From: Callaeas wilsoni
Lineage: Eukaryota; Chordata; Aves; Passeriformes; Callaeidae
Reading direction: 5' to 3'
DNA length: 64,000 nt
Assembly: GCA_013398955.1 (NCBI GenBank)
Contig: VWPU01006147.1
Span: forward strand, 32,751 to 96,750
Of the stretch, positions 27,601-39,200 are shown piece after piece. The translations under genes and the position numbers were made by a program. Position 1 is the first letter of the stretch. Each line of letters begins with the position of its first letter. Below the pieces are notes generated by a model. The model was not told where the DNA came from and ran no database searches. It saw only the letters and a list, made by a program, of their open reading frames with translations.

Positions 27601-29430
27601 TAGGAGTTCACAGCTTTTTGAAACTGGGACAATTTGACATGGAAAAGTGAATGTGTTAACCTGAAGTAAGGGTTTAGAACAAATTGTTTTTGTGAAGTGT
27701 CATTTATACAAAGATCTGATTTTTAAAAAAGGAAAAAAAACCCTGAATGAGAAGAACACAACAGAAGGAAACTTCCCATATGATTCAGTAACACTTCCAA
27801 TGTAATGCTAGATTACAAACAACCTTCATAAATTGAGACTTTGCTAAAACCTATCAACATCCATATTATTGAAGACTAATTGAAGACTTTTTTTTAAAAA
27901 GGGAGAGTTTTTCCTACTGACTTAGTAAAAGGTTTCTGTGGTAGTAGTGGTTTTAGAACTGTCAGCTCCATCAACTTCTCAACACACTGCATCTGATCTC
28001 AGATACTTGGACAACACAACTAATGACAGGCTGCAAATCAGAACTGTTGCCAAGGATGCAATCTGAGGAATTATGAAACATGCAGGAATTTAAAGCTCAC
28101 AGACAGCACAAATTTATGGCATAACATATGAGAGAGGTAAGCAGCGATTATTGAAGTTGCAGGAAGGTGAGCTGTTTATTTAAAGAAAGAAAATGGTGTT
28201 TTCTGCTTTTGCTGTTGGCCATTCTTAAATTGTTCCTATTAGTGTAATGACTAGAGTGTCTCTGACCTGGAAGAACAAGGGAAATTCTCTGTCAACATGA
28301 GTGATTACCTAAGCATACAGACAAGAACAAAAGGTATGGATAGGCAGTTGAAGACAGAAACCGAGTTTTATAAGCCTTGTACAATTCACAGCAACAATCA
28401 GAGCTTACTAAAGAGGGGAAAAGAGTATCGGGGAGCATCCAGGAGCTCCTCTCTGCTGTTAAACAGTGCTCAGCAGGACACCTTGTCTTCAGGTGATTTC
28501 AAAACGCTGGTGGTAATTCCTTCTTTCTGGGCTAGTAGACTTTATCAGCAAAAGGGCAGCTACAGACATGGCACTGGGCATAGCAGCCTCAACATTTCAC
28601 ATTATGAGCCAGAAATAAAAACATGAAATGAAGTCATTCAGATTTGGAACTTGTACTAACATGGCTGGAGAAATGAGCATTCCCTGTCTAGCCGGGTCAG
28701 CCCTGTCTGAGGTCACTGTAACGAATCAGCTCCCTGGAGCGAGTTACTGAAAGCTTTTCACTAGAACAAGAAGGGCATTCTGGAAAGGGAAATATTGAAA
28801 TTGCTGCTTATTCAGATCTAGAGCACAGGTAAAATCAAGCAGATATCCAGCAGGCTATCACACTGAGAATTTTTTTATTTCAACTTTTGTGCTTTCTCTG
28901 ATTCAACACAGGTTTTAAGTGCTAGTGACAAAGGTACAATATCCATGGCAGGGTGCCCTTTTCTTGAAACCGCACATTGGCTACACAGATTAAAGTCATC
29001 CAGTTCTTCACATGCTCTAAGTCTGCAGTATCACAGCAGCCCATCTCGCTGTGGTGTCAGGCCATGCCCTCTTAAGAGGAATGTGATGAGGAGTGCTTTG
29101 GGAGGCAAAAGTTAGAGGAAGAGAGAGAATCAATCATTTGTTTCACTCTTCTGTCCCTCTTACAAGCCCAGAACTGAGGACTCTGGGTGGTAGGAGGAAG
29201 TGCAGGGTCCTGTTGCAAACCAGAGGCTGTCTGAAGCATCCCTCCCACACAGAAAATGCAGAGGCTTGGCTGTGGTCAGCCCTGTTGTACTGCAGTGCCC
29301 TTTCTACCCTCTCCTGCTGCAGCACAGAGGCAGAGACAGTCCCCTCCCTGTCCTCAGGGAGGTTTGTTCTGTAACACAATTACACTGTAGCATGGCAAGT
29401 GTGACCCTAGAGCCTTTCATATGGGGGTAG
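18603..29430. other. Non-coding AT-rich sequence
   Basis: About 11 kb without a gene I can recognise. 25.0-28.2 kb is notably AT-rich and lacks even short open frames of note. Only a small TA microsatellite stands out. Long AT-rich single-copy blocks like this may be introns or gene deserts that can hold conserved regulatory elements, but conservation cannot be judged from one sequence. Confidence 0.6.
25270..25288. repeat. (TA)n microsatellite
   Basis: Nine uninterrupted TA units directly follow GATAGACAGA. A simple repeat with no functional implication. Confidence 0.9.
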
Positions 29431-29606
29431 ATTCAGAGAATCATTTAGGTTAAAAAAGAACTTTGAGATCATTGAATCCAGCCATTAACCCAGTACTGCC
29501 AAGCCCACCACTGAACCATGTCCCTAAGTGTCACATCTACACATCTTTTAAATACCTCCAGGATGGGGACTCCACCACCTGCTCAGGCAACCTGTGCCAA
29601 TGACTG
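29431..29606 (-). mobile_element. CR1 LINE, 3'-end fragment
   Basis: The segment matches the familiar avian CR1 3' region as I remember it. On the plus strand it reads, in reverse complement, an eroded AGAATCAT end motif, then GAGATCATTGAATCCA, AACCATGTCCCTAAGTG, CTTTTAAATACCTCCAGG and CAACCTGTGCCAATG. The eroded 8-bp end motif at about 29431-29443 marks the 3' terminus, so the element points left (minus strand). After about 29606 similarity is lost, consistent with the usual severe 5' truncation of CR1. It is visibly diverged from the consensus I recall and contains no reverse-transcriptase coding sequence. It is a dead fragment. CR1 is the dominant LINE of birds and other sauropsids, which supports the assignment of the organism. 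Confidence 0.9.
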
Positions 29607-32600
29607 AGTGATAGCCAAACCAAAACCACAACCTGAGGAAGCTGCTGCCCTCTGGGGCAGTGTGAATTCATCAGCAGCACCTACCTCAGTAGGATAGGGG
29701 ACACCACATGGTGACAGACATGGGATAGGAACCCCAGACCAGAGTCCTGCATGCTTTGTTGCTGCTTCCTTTGCTGTGGACACATCCAGCCACAGCTGGG
29801 CTAAAGTCTTTCCTCTAACAGCAGCCCCTCACCCAGCTGCCAATGCTGGAGACACTGAGCAAGCAGGATGCCAGCAAGCTTCACAATTATGTTCCCTCTG
29901 TGAAAGATACCTGCTGCAATTCCTTTGTCATAGTGTGGCTCTGATGTGAAAAGGAAATTGGATTTTATTACAAAATTGAACTTTATGAAAACACACCCTC
30001 CCCCTGCTATCAAATGCATTTCTACAAACAGAAAATCTAACTCTGCAGTAGGTTTTTTTTTTCTTTTTCTGAATCTGAATAGTACAGAGAACACTGTGAT
30101 ATAAATGGAAACATTACAACCATGTAACAGACAAAGCAGTGCTAGGCTGTATCACTCGATCACTATGGTCTCCTTTACGAAAAGGAAAAGGCTGACTGAC
30201 TATAAAAGAAAACATTAAATAGCTGTAGTTTACCTACAAAGCCTTTAAAGCGCAGATGGCCATTATCTAGGGGATATTGATGCAGAGAGATAACATGGGT
30301 CATGCACTATTAAAAAATGGTAAGACAAGAACCACATCTGACACTGTAGAGCAAGAAATATTTGCTCTTTCAGGGGATGACCAGACCAAGACTGTAGTTC
30401 GGTTCTCAGAGCTGATATCATTATTTAAAAGCACCTGTACCCTCAATGTAATGCACCCTTTGCTGCTTTATGCTAGACAAAGCAGCTGGGCATTCTTCTT
30501 ATCACCTCAAGAGATTGTCTTTAATTTTTGTTCAGAAATTATTTTTAAGTCGTTTCAGGAAAGTGCTTGTTATGCTTCTATAAAGGTATCTGTAAAGACA
30601 TCAAAGTGTGTGCGGCCCATGCAGTGCCGCACCTTCCCGCACTGACACACAAAACTTAGTGGAACAGGGCCAGGGTTATGTGAGCCTCCCAGTGCTCAGA
30701 TGCTCATTGTAACAAGACAATTTGAAATTAAAAACATGAGCTGTAAAGCTCACAAGAGTAGATGTCTTCAAGTCAAGGATGACATTTTTTTCTTCTGTTT
30801 TCTATTCTTCCTTCTCTTTCATTCTTTCTTTTTAAACATTTTGCCACTAGTTCAGTTTTAGAAGGAGGTTCCAAGCCAAACCAGTGCCAAGGAGGAAGCA
30901 AGCTCATGGAAGAGCAGAGTATGTGGCTGGCCGTACTTCTTGGTCTGAACTCAACTTTGAGAGATTTTTGGTAAGTCTGTTGAAACATCCTTTAGGAACC
31001 AATTTAATTTTCATCTAAGGTATCCTCTCTCTTTGCCAGAAAATGATGTTTTAAAGCCAGACCAGCTTCATCGGTACAGCTGTCACTTTTCATATGAATC
31101 ACAGAAAAATGCATTACTTCAATCCCTATTTCAGAGATTTCTGCCATGTCTTGTGGAGTTGTTGGTTGTGTGGGTATTGAATGTCCTTATTCATTTTAGG
31201 AAGGGAAAACGGAGGGTTTCCCTCCTTCCTTAAGAGCTTTGTGTGAAAACCACCCAATTTTTCTTTTTCACCAACACTTTCAGGAAGTCATAAACCTGAT
31301 GTGCTAATGACATATAGTACAAAAATCATTTTTCAATATTTGTGAGAGGGTTAAATTCTGTTCCCCCTTCCCTTTTCAGCAAGCTTTCTCTTAAAGAGAA
31401 TGAAGAATTGGTAATATTATGCCTTCCCCATGAAATTCTCATAAGTACCCTACATGCTGCAGCACTATTTCAATCAAACATAAAAAAGAGGGTATCCAAT
31501 TCTGATTTTATCATAAGGCGCACAGTATTTGAAATCTTTGATTCGTAGGGCACTTAGTTCTCTTTCCTGTGTAAATTCTAGCCATTTTGTCCACAGAAAA
31601 AAGAATGGGAGTACAATCCCAGGACACTCTACAGACACAAATACCAGGAAGCAAATGAAAATAATCTGTGGCATATAAAAATCATGATGTTTCAAAGAAT
31701 AATAACAAGTTAGTTAATGCTGCTCCAGAAATACTAATTTTGTAATTGCAAGATCTTACCACTAGGAATGCACAGCTAGGACTAAAACACTCGTGTTAGT
31801 TCCCAAGAAGCATTTTAGAAAAAGCAATTTCATCCCTATGCTACATAATCAGCTCCAATCAATACGTCTTCTTCCAGGTATTGTCTATTAAGTGCATCCC
31901 TTGGTGACAGAACAACACACAATGTGGACACAACAGTCAGAAAAAAATCCACAGTATCTAGTCAGCATCTGTGTATCACTGAAACTCCTCTCTCTTCATG
32001 TCTGCAACCCATCACAAGAATTATCTGTGGTTGGGAGTGTATTCCAAGGGGTCTGCTACAGGAATATGTTATCCACATGTTTGTGGTGCACCTACTAAGG
32101 CCAGGCCACTAAGACTTCCCAAGGGAATCAGCTGGCTTCTGCTCCTTACAAGCACTATTTGCATGGTAAAGACCCTGTATTAATCACCCACAATATAACT
32201 GCATAACCTAAATTAACCCTAAAAATAACTTCCCATATAGAGATATGAAATACTTCGTTCATGCATGTTTTCATTTCACGAGAGCCTTGTTACACCAATT
32301 ACTCTTGTTGGTTTGGCAAAAGTTAGATTTGCTGAGTGCCAAATTCTGCACACAGATGTATGTGCCTGGCTACTGCTGAAATAAAAATCAGAGGCTTTGA
32401 CTTCCACTTTTCTTTTTATCCCTCTGGTCTGGAAGACAGTCTGTCAATCATAGACAAACTGAATATGATGCACACCCACATGCACGCCCAAATGGCTTTA
32501 TGCACACAAAAGAAAACGGGGCCATTTGCATTTTGAAGTGTTTTTATGAGATATGCATTTAGTAGCTATGTTTACAGCTGGGGTCTGGGAGATGATTTCA

Positions 32601-33752
32601 GGAATGGCATCCAGAGAACTGAATACAGCACTGGCAGTCGAATAAATTATTGCAGCAGCCTGATCCTCATCTTGAAAGTAAGTGGTATTCCTTTATTTTT
32701 TGCAAGTATACAACATCACAGGGACTGGATAGGGCTCTTTCTCTTTCTACCCCTTCTCCATGCGCTTTCCTCTTTTCCTATTTGGCCTCCTTTAACATAT
32801 TCAAGGCTCTGGGCAAAATGGTGCAAAAAAGGAGTGAGAGACAAACAGGAACCCACTGAAGTGAGCCTTCTTTTTGTTTGTGTGGGGTTTTTTTCCCCAT
32901 ATTGGAGTTAGTTGAAGAGAGAAACTGTTCAGCATTCAGCTGTAGGCTTTATCCATACCTCCACCTTTAAGTGTCTTTTCACCCTTGTTTTCTGCCCTGA
33001 TGCCCACAGTTAGGCCAGTCTGAAAGTAATTTACAGCACATACACATGCTCTTTGGTAACACCTCTTCGAGGGTCACAGATAAGAAGTACCAGTGTCAAT
33101 TTATATGCCTGCAAGCCCGTCTTCCTGAGAGAACTGTTGCCCCTAAACCCTATGGATGTCTTGAGATGCTTCTCAGCTCACAGGAGCCGTGGTGAGCTCT
33201 TCGAGCAGGGAGCACTTTGCTGAAACAGAACGATAGTCAAAGCACAAGGCATCATACTTGAAATGGCATGAGCAGCTGCTGCTTTGCTGTTGAATAAAAT
33301 TTTAAGAATTCAGTCCGAGACCAAAAATACCCCACAGCTGCATTATATTTCATTAACAGAAGAGATCTGCCTTATGCATCACCTGGGAGTCTGACCCCAT
33401 GTTCCACATTTTTCGTGCCATGCCTATTAACTCAACCCAAAGTTCTGGAAAGTGAGGACAGCATGGGACTGCACATCCAGACACGAGCTCCTGCTCCAAA
33501 ACGCAGCTCCTTCTTCATAAAGATGAGCCTGTAATTCTGTCTTTAATAGTCTGTGTGGCTAAGGGGGAGCACCTGCTTTGTAGGCCAAATTCTCAGGTTA
33601 AGTACAAATTTGAGAGAGTCTGAAACATAATAATGTAAGATTCTGCTCAGAACTGTAACTGGAATTCTCCCAGTCCACCTCTTCCCAGCATTATTAAGAG
33701 GGTAAGCAGGAGACACAGAAAATAGGTGTGCTGCTCGCCTTGCTTAATTTTA
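29607..33752. other. Non-coding sequence between CR1 and LTR
   Basis: No recognisable gene, RNA or repeat. Several open frames of 60-120 codons exist on both strands, with no domain, no paired splice sites and no codon signature that persuades me. Confidence 0.55.
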
Positions 33753-33900
33753 CCCTCTGTCTCGGTTTGGACAGGTGTTTACCAAGAAAGGCAGGAGCCT
33801 CCCTTGGAACGAGAAATGTAAACCCCCTTCCCTCCAAATTATTATCATTTTGAAATTAAGGGGCTCTCAGGCAAAGATATGAGAATAGGAATAGCAGTTC

Positions 33901-33906
33901 TTTACT
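33901..33906 (-). terminator. AGTAAA poly(A)-type signal of the LTR
   Basis: On the minus strand this variant hexamer is followed by about 140 nt to the LTR terminus, as expected for the R/U5 side. It supports the minus orientation. The hexamer is a weaker variant of AATAAA. Confidence 0.45.
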
Positions 33907-34486
33907 AGTATATCTAATGAGGCAAAAACAACAACAATTTTGGTATTAACAACAAAACAAAACCACAAAAACCCAGTAACAGCTGTCTCGGCTGCGGGCA
34001 CCTCCCCCTTTGTCGCCGTGCGGGTCACAGCGGGCAGGGGCGCTCCGCCGTCAAGCTGGGACCGCAGAGACGGGCAGAAAGTCCTGAGATGGTGGAGGAG
34101 ATGTAGCACGGTCTGGAGCCGCAGTGGGAAGGTCCCCGGGAGGTCTCAGCAGGCAGGAGGTGCGAGGCTACAGAGCAGCGAAGGCTGGGAGCAGCCCCGA
34201 AAGAAGCAGCGGGGGCCGAGCTCCCAGGGAGGCAGGCAGAGGAGGGATCGGGGCACCCAGGCAGATGGTAGGAAAGTCCTTCCCTTAGTGAGGAGGGTGT
34301 TAATAAGGTCTCAGTCTGAAGGAGCTGCTCTTACGAGCAGGGGCTCACCCCGCGGCAAAAGAAGCAGGACCAGGCTGGTCCCCGACGACAGCCGAAAAAC
34401 TCCTCTCCCAACAGCCTCGGCCGCCTCCTTCCGCTTCCCCAGTCGAGAGCGAGAGAATGCCCGAGCCCGAGAGACAGGGTTGTCCC

Positions 34487-34494
34487 CCCCCGCC
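34487..34494 (-). promoter_or_regulatory. GC box in CpG-rich LTR promoter region
   Basis: CCCCGCCC on the plus strand is GGGCGGGG on the minus strand, a classic Sp1-type site. It lies in the most CpG-dense part of the window, inside the LTR and upstream of its poly(A) signal. Promoter activity is inferred only. Confidence 0.4.
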
Positions 34495-34715
34495 CTGCCG
34501 CCTCCAGTGTCCCGTCTCGCGGTATTTTCCCCCCACCTGGGCGCTCCCAGGTAACGAGAGAGGGGCCACCGGCCCTCTCCCCTGAGCTGATAACCCCCTT
34601 TGTCTGTGAAGTGTCCAGTCGTTACGGCCCATTAACCACACCTATGGGGAAAATTCCTCAAGAAAGAGAAAAAAACCCAACAAAACAAAAGAAGAACTCA
34701 AACCCCTACACCCTC

Positions 34716-36150
34716 TTACATGAATAAAAAAAAAGATGAATATTTTATAACCTTCACTTTCACCATAAATAATTTTGTGACAGCTCAGCATTCCTGTAGA
34801 TTATTTACAGCTTTTTGGTTGATGTGTGCTCCAAGAACATTTTAAAAAAATAATAGTTTTTCGAATATTGCTACAGTAGCATTAGTACACCTTTGAGATT
34901 TCCTATATTCATTTCAAGGACACTCCAGGCTGAGGGTCCATAAACTCTCCCTTTTCACGGAGCTGATCTTTCATAAAACACCAATACTCTTGCTCCAAAA
35001 ATGCCAAATATAGTTCAGAGAACATGATAACATGTTTTTGCTAAAAACTATTTATATTCATAGATTCCTGACAGTTCACTTCATTTTGATACAGTTCCTG
35101 CATTTAGCCTTCTGATTCTAATTTTTTTAAACCTTGTTTTTGGTTTAAGATTTGGAAAAGAACCTAAAGCTCTAATCTGGCAAAAAGATATATAACTACA
35201 TAAATGACTTACTCTGCGAGCACAATTACTTGTAAACAGCCATGAATCTTTCTTTAAAGCAAGACAAAACATAAAATAGTCTGTGTAACTGTAAATCTAA
35301 ACCTATTTCACTTCCAGGCTTCACCGCTTCCAACGTGAATCAGCCTATTATCTTTAAGTATGAAATTAGAAAATAGTTTTGCTGTTTGTGTATACCCAAA
35401 GATTAACATTTCCCTGAGATTAACAGTGTGTTTCTTGAAGATGAAAAGCACGTAACACCTAGGAACACAGTTTAATACTGCTTCTCAGGAGCAATTTTGT
35501 TTTTATAGCAAATGCAGCTTGAGATTAAGAATATGCTTTAACACCAACTAGTGAAAAAGTGATACCAAACCATTGATGCTTTGCGGTGAAAGCAAAACAA
35601 ATTACTACATGGCCCAAAAGTTTAAGACATAAAATCTGCAGTTAACAGTACATTTGCTTGCATCTTTTTGGGGTATGCAAAATAATGCATAAAAATTCAG
35701 GATTAAGCATATTTAAATGCCACTTGAATCAGAATTAGAATAATTGTTGGAATGTTAAAATAAGGCATCTGTTTGGAGTAGTCTCTGGTCTATAATTTCC
35801 TGGTCAATATATTTGGGTTTGCTGAGGAATACCTCGCCAGAGAAAAAGCAGAATGCATAATTGTTCCTTCCTTCATGTGGCCCAAGCCTTCAGTCTTTCC
35901 AGGAATAGTAAAAATATGAAAATATTAACAACATGTGATTTCTCCGCTAAGCTTGCTTTGGGCTAATTCGCATCCCTGTAAGACACAAGGACAGAGCAGG
36001 CTACTGCATTTATTTCCCAGAAATTTACATACAAGACAAAAGTAAAATATACTGTCTAGTTACTCTTTACTTATTTCCTCCAATCTGCTTGATTTTTCTT
36101 TCTTATTGGGCTCCCTCTTTTCTTTCCAGCCCCCAACGGGCCCTGCACTA
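34716..36150. other. Non-coding AT-rich sequence
   Basis: No gene or repeat recognised. A pyrimidine tract ending TTTCCAG at about 36129 resembles a plus-strand splice acceptor, but the sequence after it is the non-coding minisatellite region. Confidence 0.55.
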
Positions 36151-36156
36151 ACACAT

Positions 36157-36255
36157 AAATGCCAATTCAAATATAACACACAAATACCGACTCAAACATA
36201 ACCCAAAAATACCAACTCAAACATATTACATACAAATACCAAATCAAATATATTA
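36157..36255. repeat. Minisatellite, about 25 bp x 4
   Basis: Four imperfect units built on AAATACC.A.TCAAA.ATA start at 36157, 36182, 36207 and 36234 (spacings 25, 25 and 27). Units differ by several substitutions and a 2-base insertion, so the array is not freshly expanded. Confidence 0.8.
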
Positions 36256-39200
36256 CTGTGGGTAACAATTCCTCTTCTGCTAAAGTCTGGAAAGGCTTCT
36301 AGCACAGCACTTGGCTCTGTTGGTCTCAAATCCTTTAACAGTAGTGAGGCCACAAAGATACCACATAAGGCCACCATTATTTATTATTTCTGCCGACCTC
36401 CCTGAATCTCACACACTTCTTGTCAGAGCACAGATGCGCTGCACCTGACTGATGCTGCTGGGCTGGAGTCTTGTCCACTAAATTCTGAGTGAATTCTGAC
36501 ACCCTTGCCCACAGATGTTGTCTTGTCATATCAGGACCAAGGACCTGGGAAGTAGGTCAGGCAAAGAAGGAGGGGCCAAGTGCCATTGTATGCACTTCAT
36601 GATCATTCTAAGGCATCTCAAACTGGCCAGGATGAAGTCATCTACAGTGTGCATTGCACGCTGGATGAGAGATGGAAATAAAAAGAGAGTCTGGAAGGTG
36701 TGTGAGGTGGTGTGTAAGGTTTGGAAGTTTCACAGATTCATTCCCTGAAATTTTTGTAGTCAAGTCCTTTACCTAATAGTGACCTAAATCTTGATAGAGG
36801 GTTTTTCAGACAGGAGGCAAAATTGGAAACCGGAGGAAACACAGGTTGTTTGTAGTTGAAAGTACAGTTTGTAAAACTTGTACAATTTGATCAGTGTCTG
36901 CAATGCTGGATAAACCCCTAGTTCCTACTTAACATGTAGAATCCAAGGTCTATGCATAATTTTTGCATATCAAGCAGCCCATGGTGCTTGAAGTTGCATG
37001 TATGTGCAGCAAAAATAATGGCTATCTGCCAAAGATTTTCTAAACTACACGAGCAGGTTCATGCAGAGAACATCAGCCTGCCTGACACCATCCAGGAAAC
37101 CCCAGGAAGGGTGTTTGTAGCTCCAGAGTCTAGCTGTGTTGCCACAAATATTCATCTGTTGTTTCTATGTTCTTTCTCTCTTCCTCTTTGTTATTGAAAT
37201 TGCAAAACAGACTTATACCCACTTCAGACAGTGGAACTCTGTCTGGAGATTTTTAGCAAGGTGTCTGGAAAAGGTGTAAAAGTAAAACAGGATATGTTAG
37301 ACTCAGATTGAAATTCTAAGAAAGTTGTTCTTAAAAGATAAAACTTTGTAATTCTTCAGAGCAATTTTCAAATACTGTAGACACAGCCACCTATGGACAC
37401 CTCAGTGAAAAACAAATCCTACGCCTGCAGTCACAACAACTCCACTTTCCATTATCACTGAAGAATTAACTCTTTTAGCTGTGTTATTTAGAGGCAAAAA
37501 AAATGAAACCCAACCACAGCAAATATCTGGAAAATTACTATTTGACCTTTAACATCAATAAACTCCTAAGTCATGAGAGGCAATAAACAAGGAGCTCTAT
37601 GAGGTTTTATTTAGTGCTGTTTTTCAGAAGATAACTCTATTTTGACTTATTTTCTAGGTATTGCAGTATTCTTCTGCTAACACCACTCTTGGCAGATAAC
37701 CTAGCTTAAGTATTTAGAGAATTAGTTGGCATCAGAAAAAGCTTGATAGTGTAGTTCAACAAGATGAAAGAGTTCACTGGGACACATTACACAAACTGCC
37801 CCAACGACCAAATGTCCTGTGAGCAATGGTGGAAAAAACAGTCTCTTGGAAAACAGCCAATATAGAAAGGAGAAGATGTGAAAGCAAGGGAGTTATCCTT
37901 TTAAGAGTATTGATCCAGTGGAAGGAATGACTAGGGAGCAAGAAAACAAGAGGCAGATCAGAGGAGATTACAGACAGATGCACCACACATGGGTTTAAAC
38001 TCTGCTGAAGTAGATACCTGCACCCGGGTTTCTAGGCAAATGACCAGTTCATTATTTCATTGCTATATTTCATTACCAGCCAGGCAGAGCAGCTGGAGAA
38101 CATGTGCCTGAGCAGTACTTGTGGGCAACCACTGCAACACAAAGCAGATACACACTCGTCCAGATACAGAAAGCAGATCCAAGAAATACACACTCCAGAA
38201 ACAGAAAGAAAACAAATACACATGGCACTGCTCAGAGACGGAGTACCTCACAGCAGCACTTTAAACTGAGTACTCTGGGAGAAGAATGTTAGGCTTTCAC
38301 AATACGTCATGGTAAAACAGGAAGCAGGGAGAGGATAAGAAAAAGAAACATGAACTTTCTCAAAACAGGTCTAAGTTTTGATCTCAGAGTGACAGTCTTA
38401 AGTGAGGCTTCAAAGGTCAGTGGTTGGGGTATAGTATGAGCAAACAGGAAAACTACAGGTGCTAAGGGATGAATATATTCTCTTCACCTTGGTCTTCCAA
38501 GCAAATGACCACTGAACTAAATCTTCATTGAGATGGCAAATGAAGGGAGCCCTTGCCTCCCCACTAGGCAGACAACTTCAAAGGAGAAAATTAACCTTTC
38601 TCTACTACAGCAAACAAAGTATTAAATCTGTTGTAAAGACAGTTCAATTAATTAAGAGTGTTGCAGATTAGCACAACACAGAGAAATGTATGTCCAATTA
38701 CAAGGAAGACCATGCTCATTTCTGGATAAGGCAGTATTGCAAAATACTGTAATGATTAAAACTCAAGGAGAACCAAGAAAAATGCAATCTGTGCCAATAT
38801 TCTCCAGATGCTAACTTCTTTTAAGCAGCACCAAACTATTCTTAGAATGATAACTTTTCACTTCCTAGAAAAAGCAGGATTTGGGAATCTCACAACTCAG
38901 AAGTTAGTTAGGATTTTTATTTGGAATTGAATGCTGGACGAGTTTCCTGCCTTCACTGCAGAGAGGAGGCCCCAGTAGCAGGTATGGTAAGGCTCTTGTT
39001 CCTAATGTACAGGTAATACAGGTAAAATACTTCACTGTGAGACTGTCCCACTTCTTATATAATGCTTCAGGGAAAAAGGGCCAAAAATGAAGAGAACACA
39101 GTCTTCCTAGGGGAGAGAACTGATTAATCCCTAAATGGGAAACCTATTACAAGTAGCTTGAGGAAGCTCCCCTACAGAACAGGAGGTTGAAAATAATTCT

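Larger units (their letters stand above)
33753..34715 (-). mobile_element. Solo LTR with 5-bp target duplication (ERVL-like)
   Basis: The LTR is 33758-34710 (953 bp). It begins TGTCTCGG and ends CCCCTACA, giving TG...CA termini, and is flanked by a perfect 5-bp direct repeat CCCTC (33753-33757 and 34711-34715). Five-base duplications are typical of ERVL-class integrations. Minus orientation is inferred: on that strand an AGTAAA poly(A)-type signal (33906-33901) leaves about 140 nt to the LTR end, while the GC-rich promoter-like part (33.98-34.56 kb) lies upstream of it. The plus-strand end sequence is one I recognise as frequent in passerine genomes. There is no internal retroviral sequence, so this is a solo LTR left by recombination between the two LTRs of a provirus. 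The long open frames inside it reflect GC-richness. Confidence 0.85.

Noticed and set aside
28297..28626. 109-codon plus-strand frame with an acceptable ATG context
   Set aside because: Protein-like at a glance, but with no domain, no promoter and no splice partner; this length is expected by chance in 64 kb.
33940..34554. 204-codon plus-strand open frame
   Set aside because: It lies wholly inside the CpG-rich LTR, on the strand opposite to the inferred element; low stop frequency comes from GC-richness and the Arg/Gly/Pro/Ser-rich text has no domain.
36192..36377. Minus-strand frame with protein-like text (KDLRPTEPSAVLEAF)
   Set aside because: It runs straight into the minisatellite, has no acceptor or donor that I trust, and matches no family I know.
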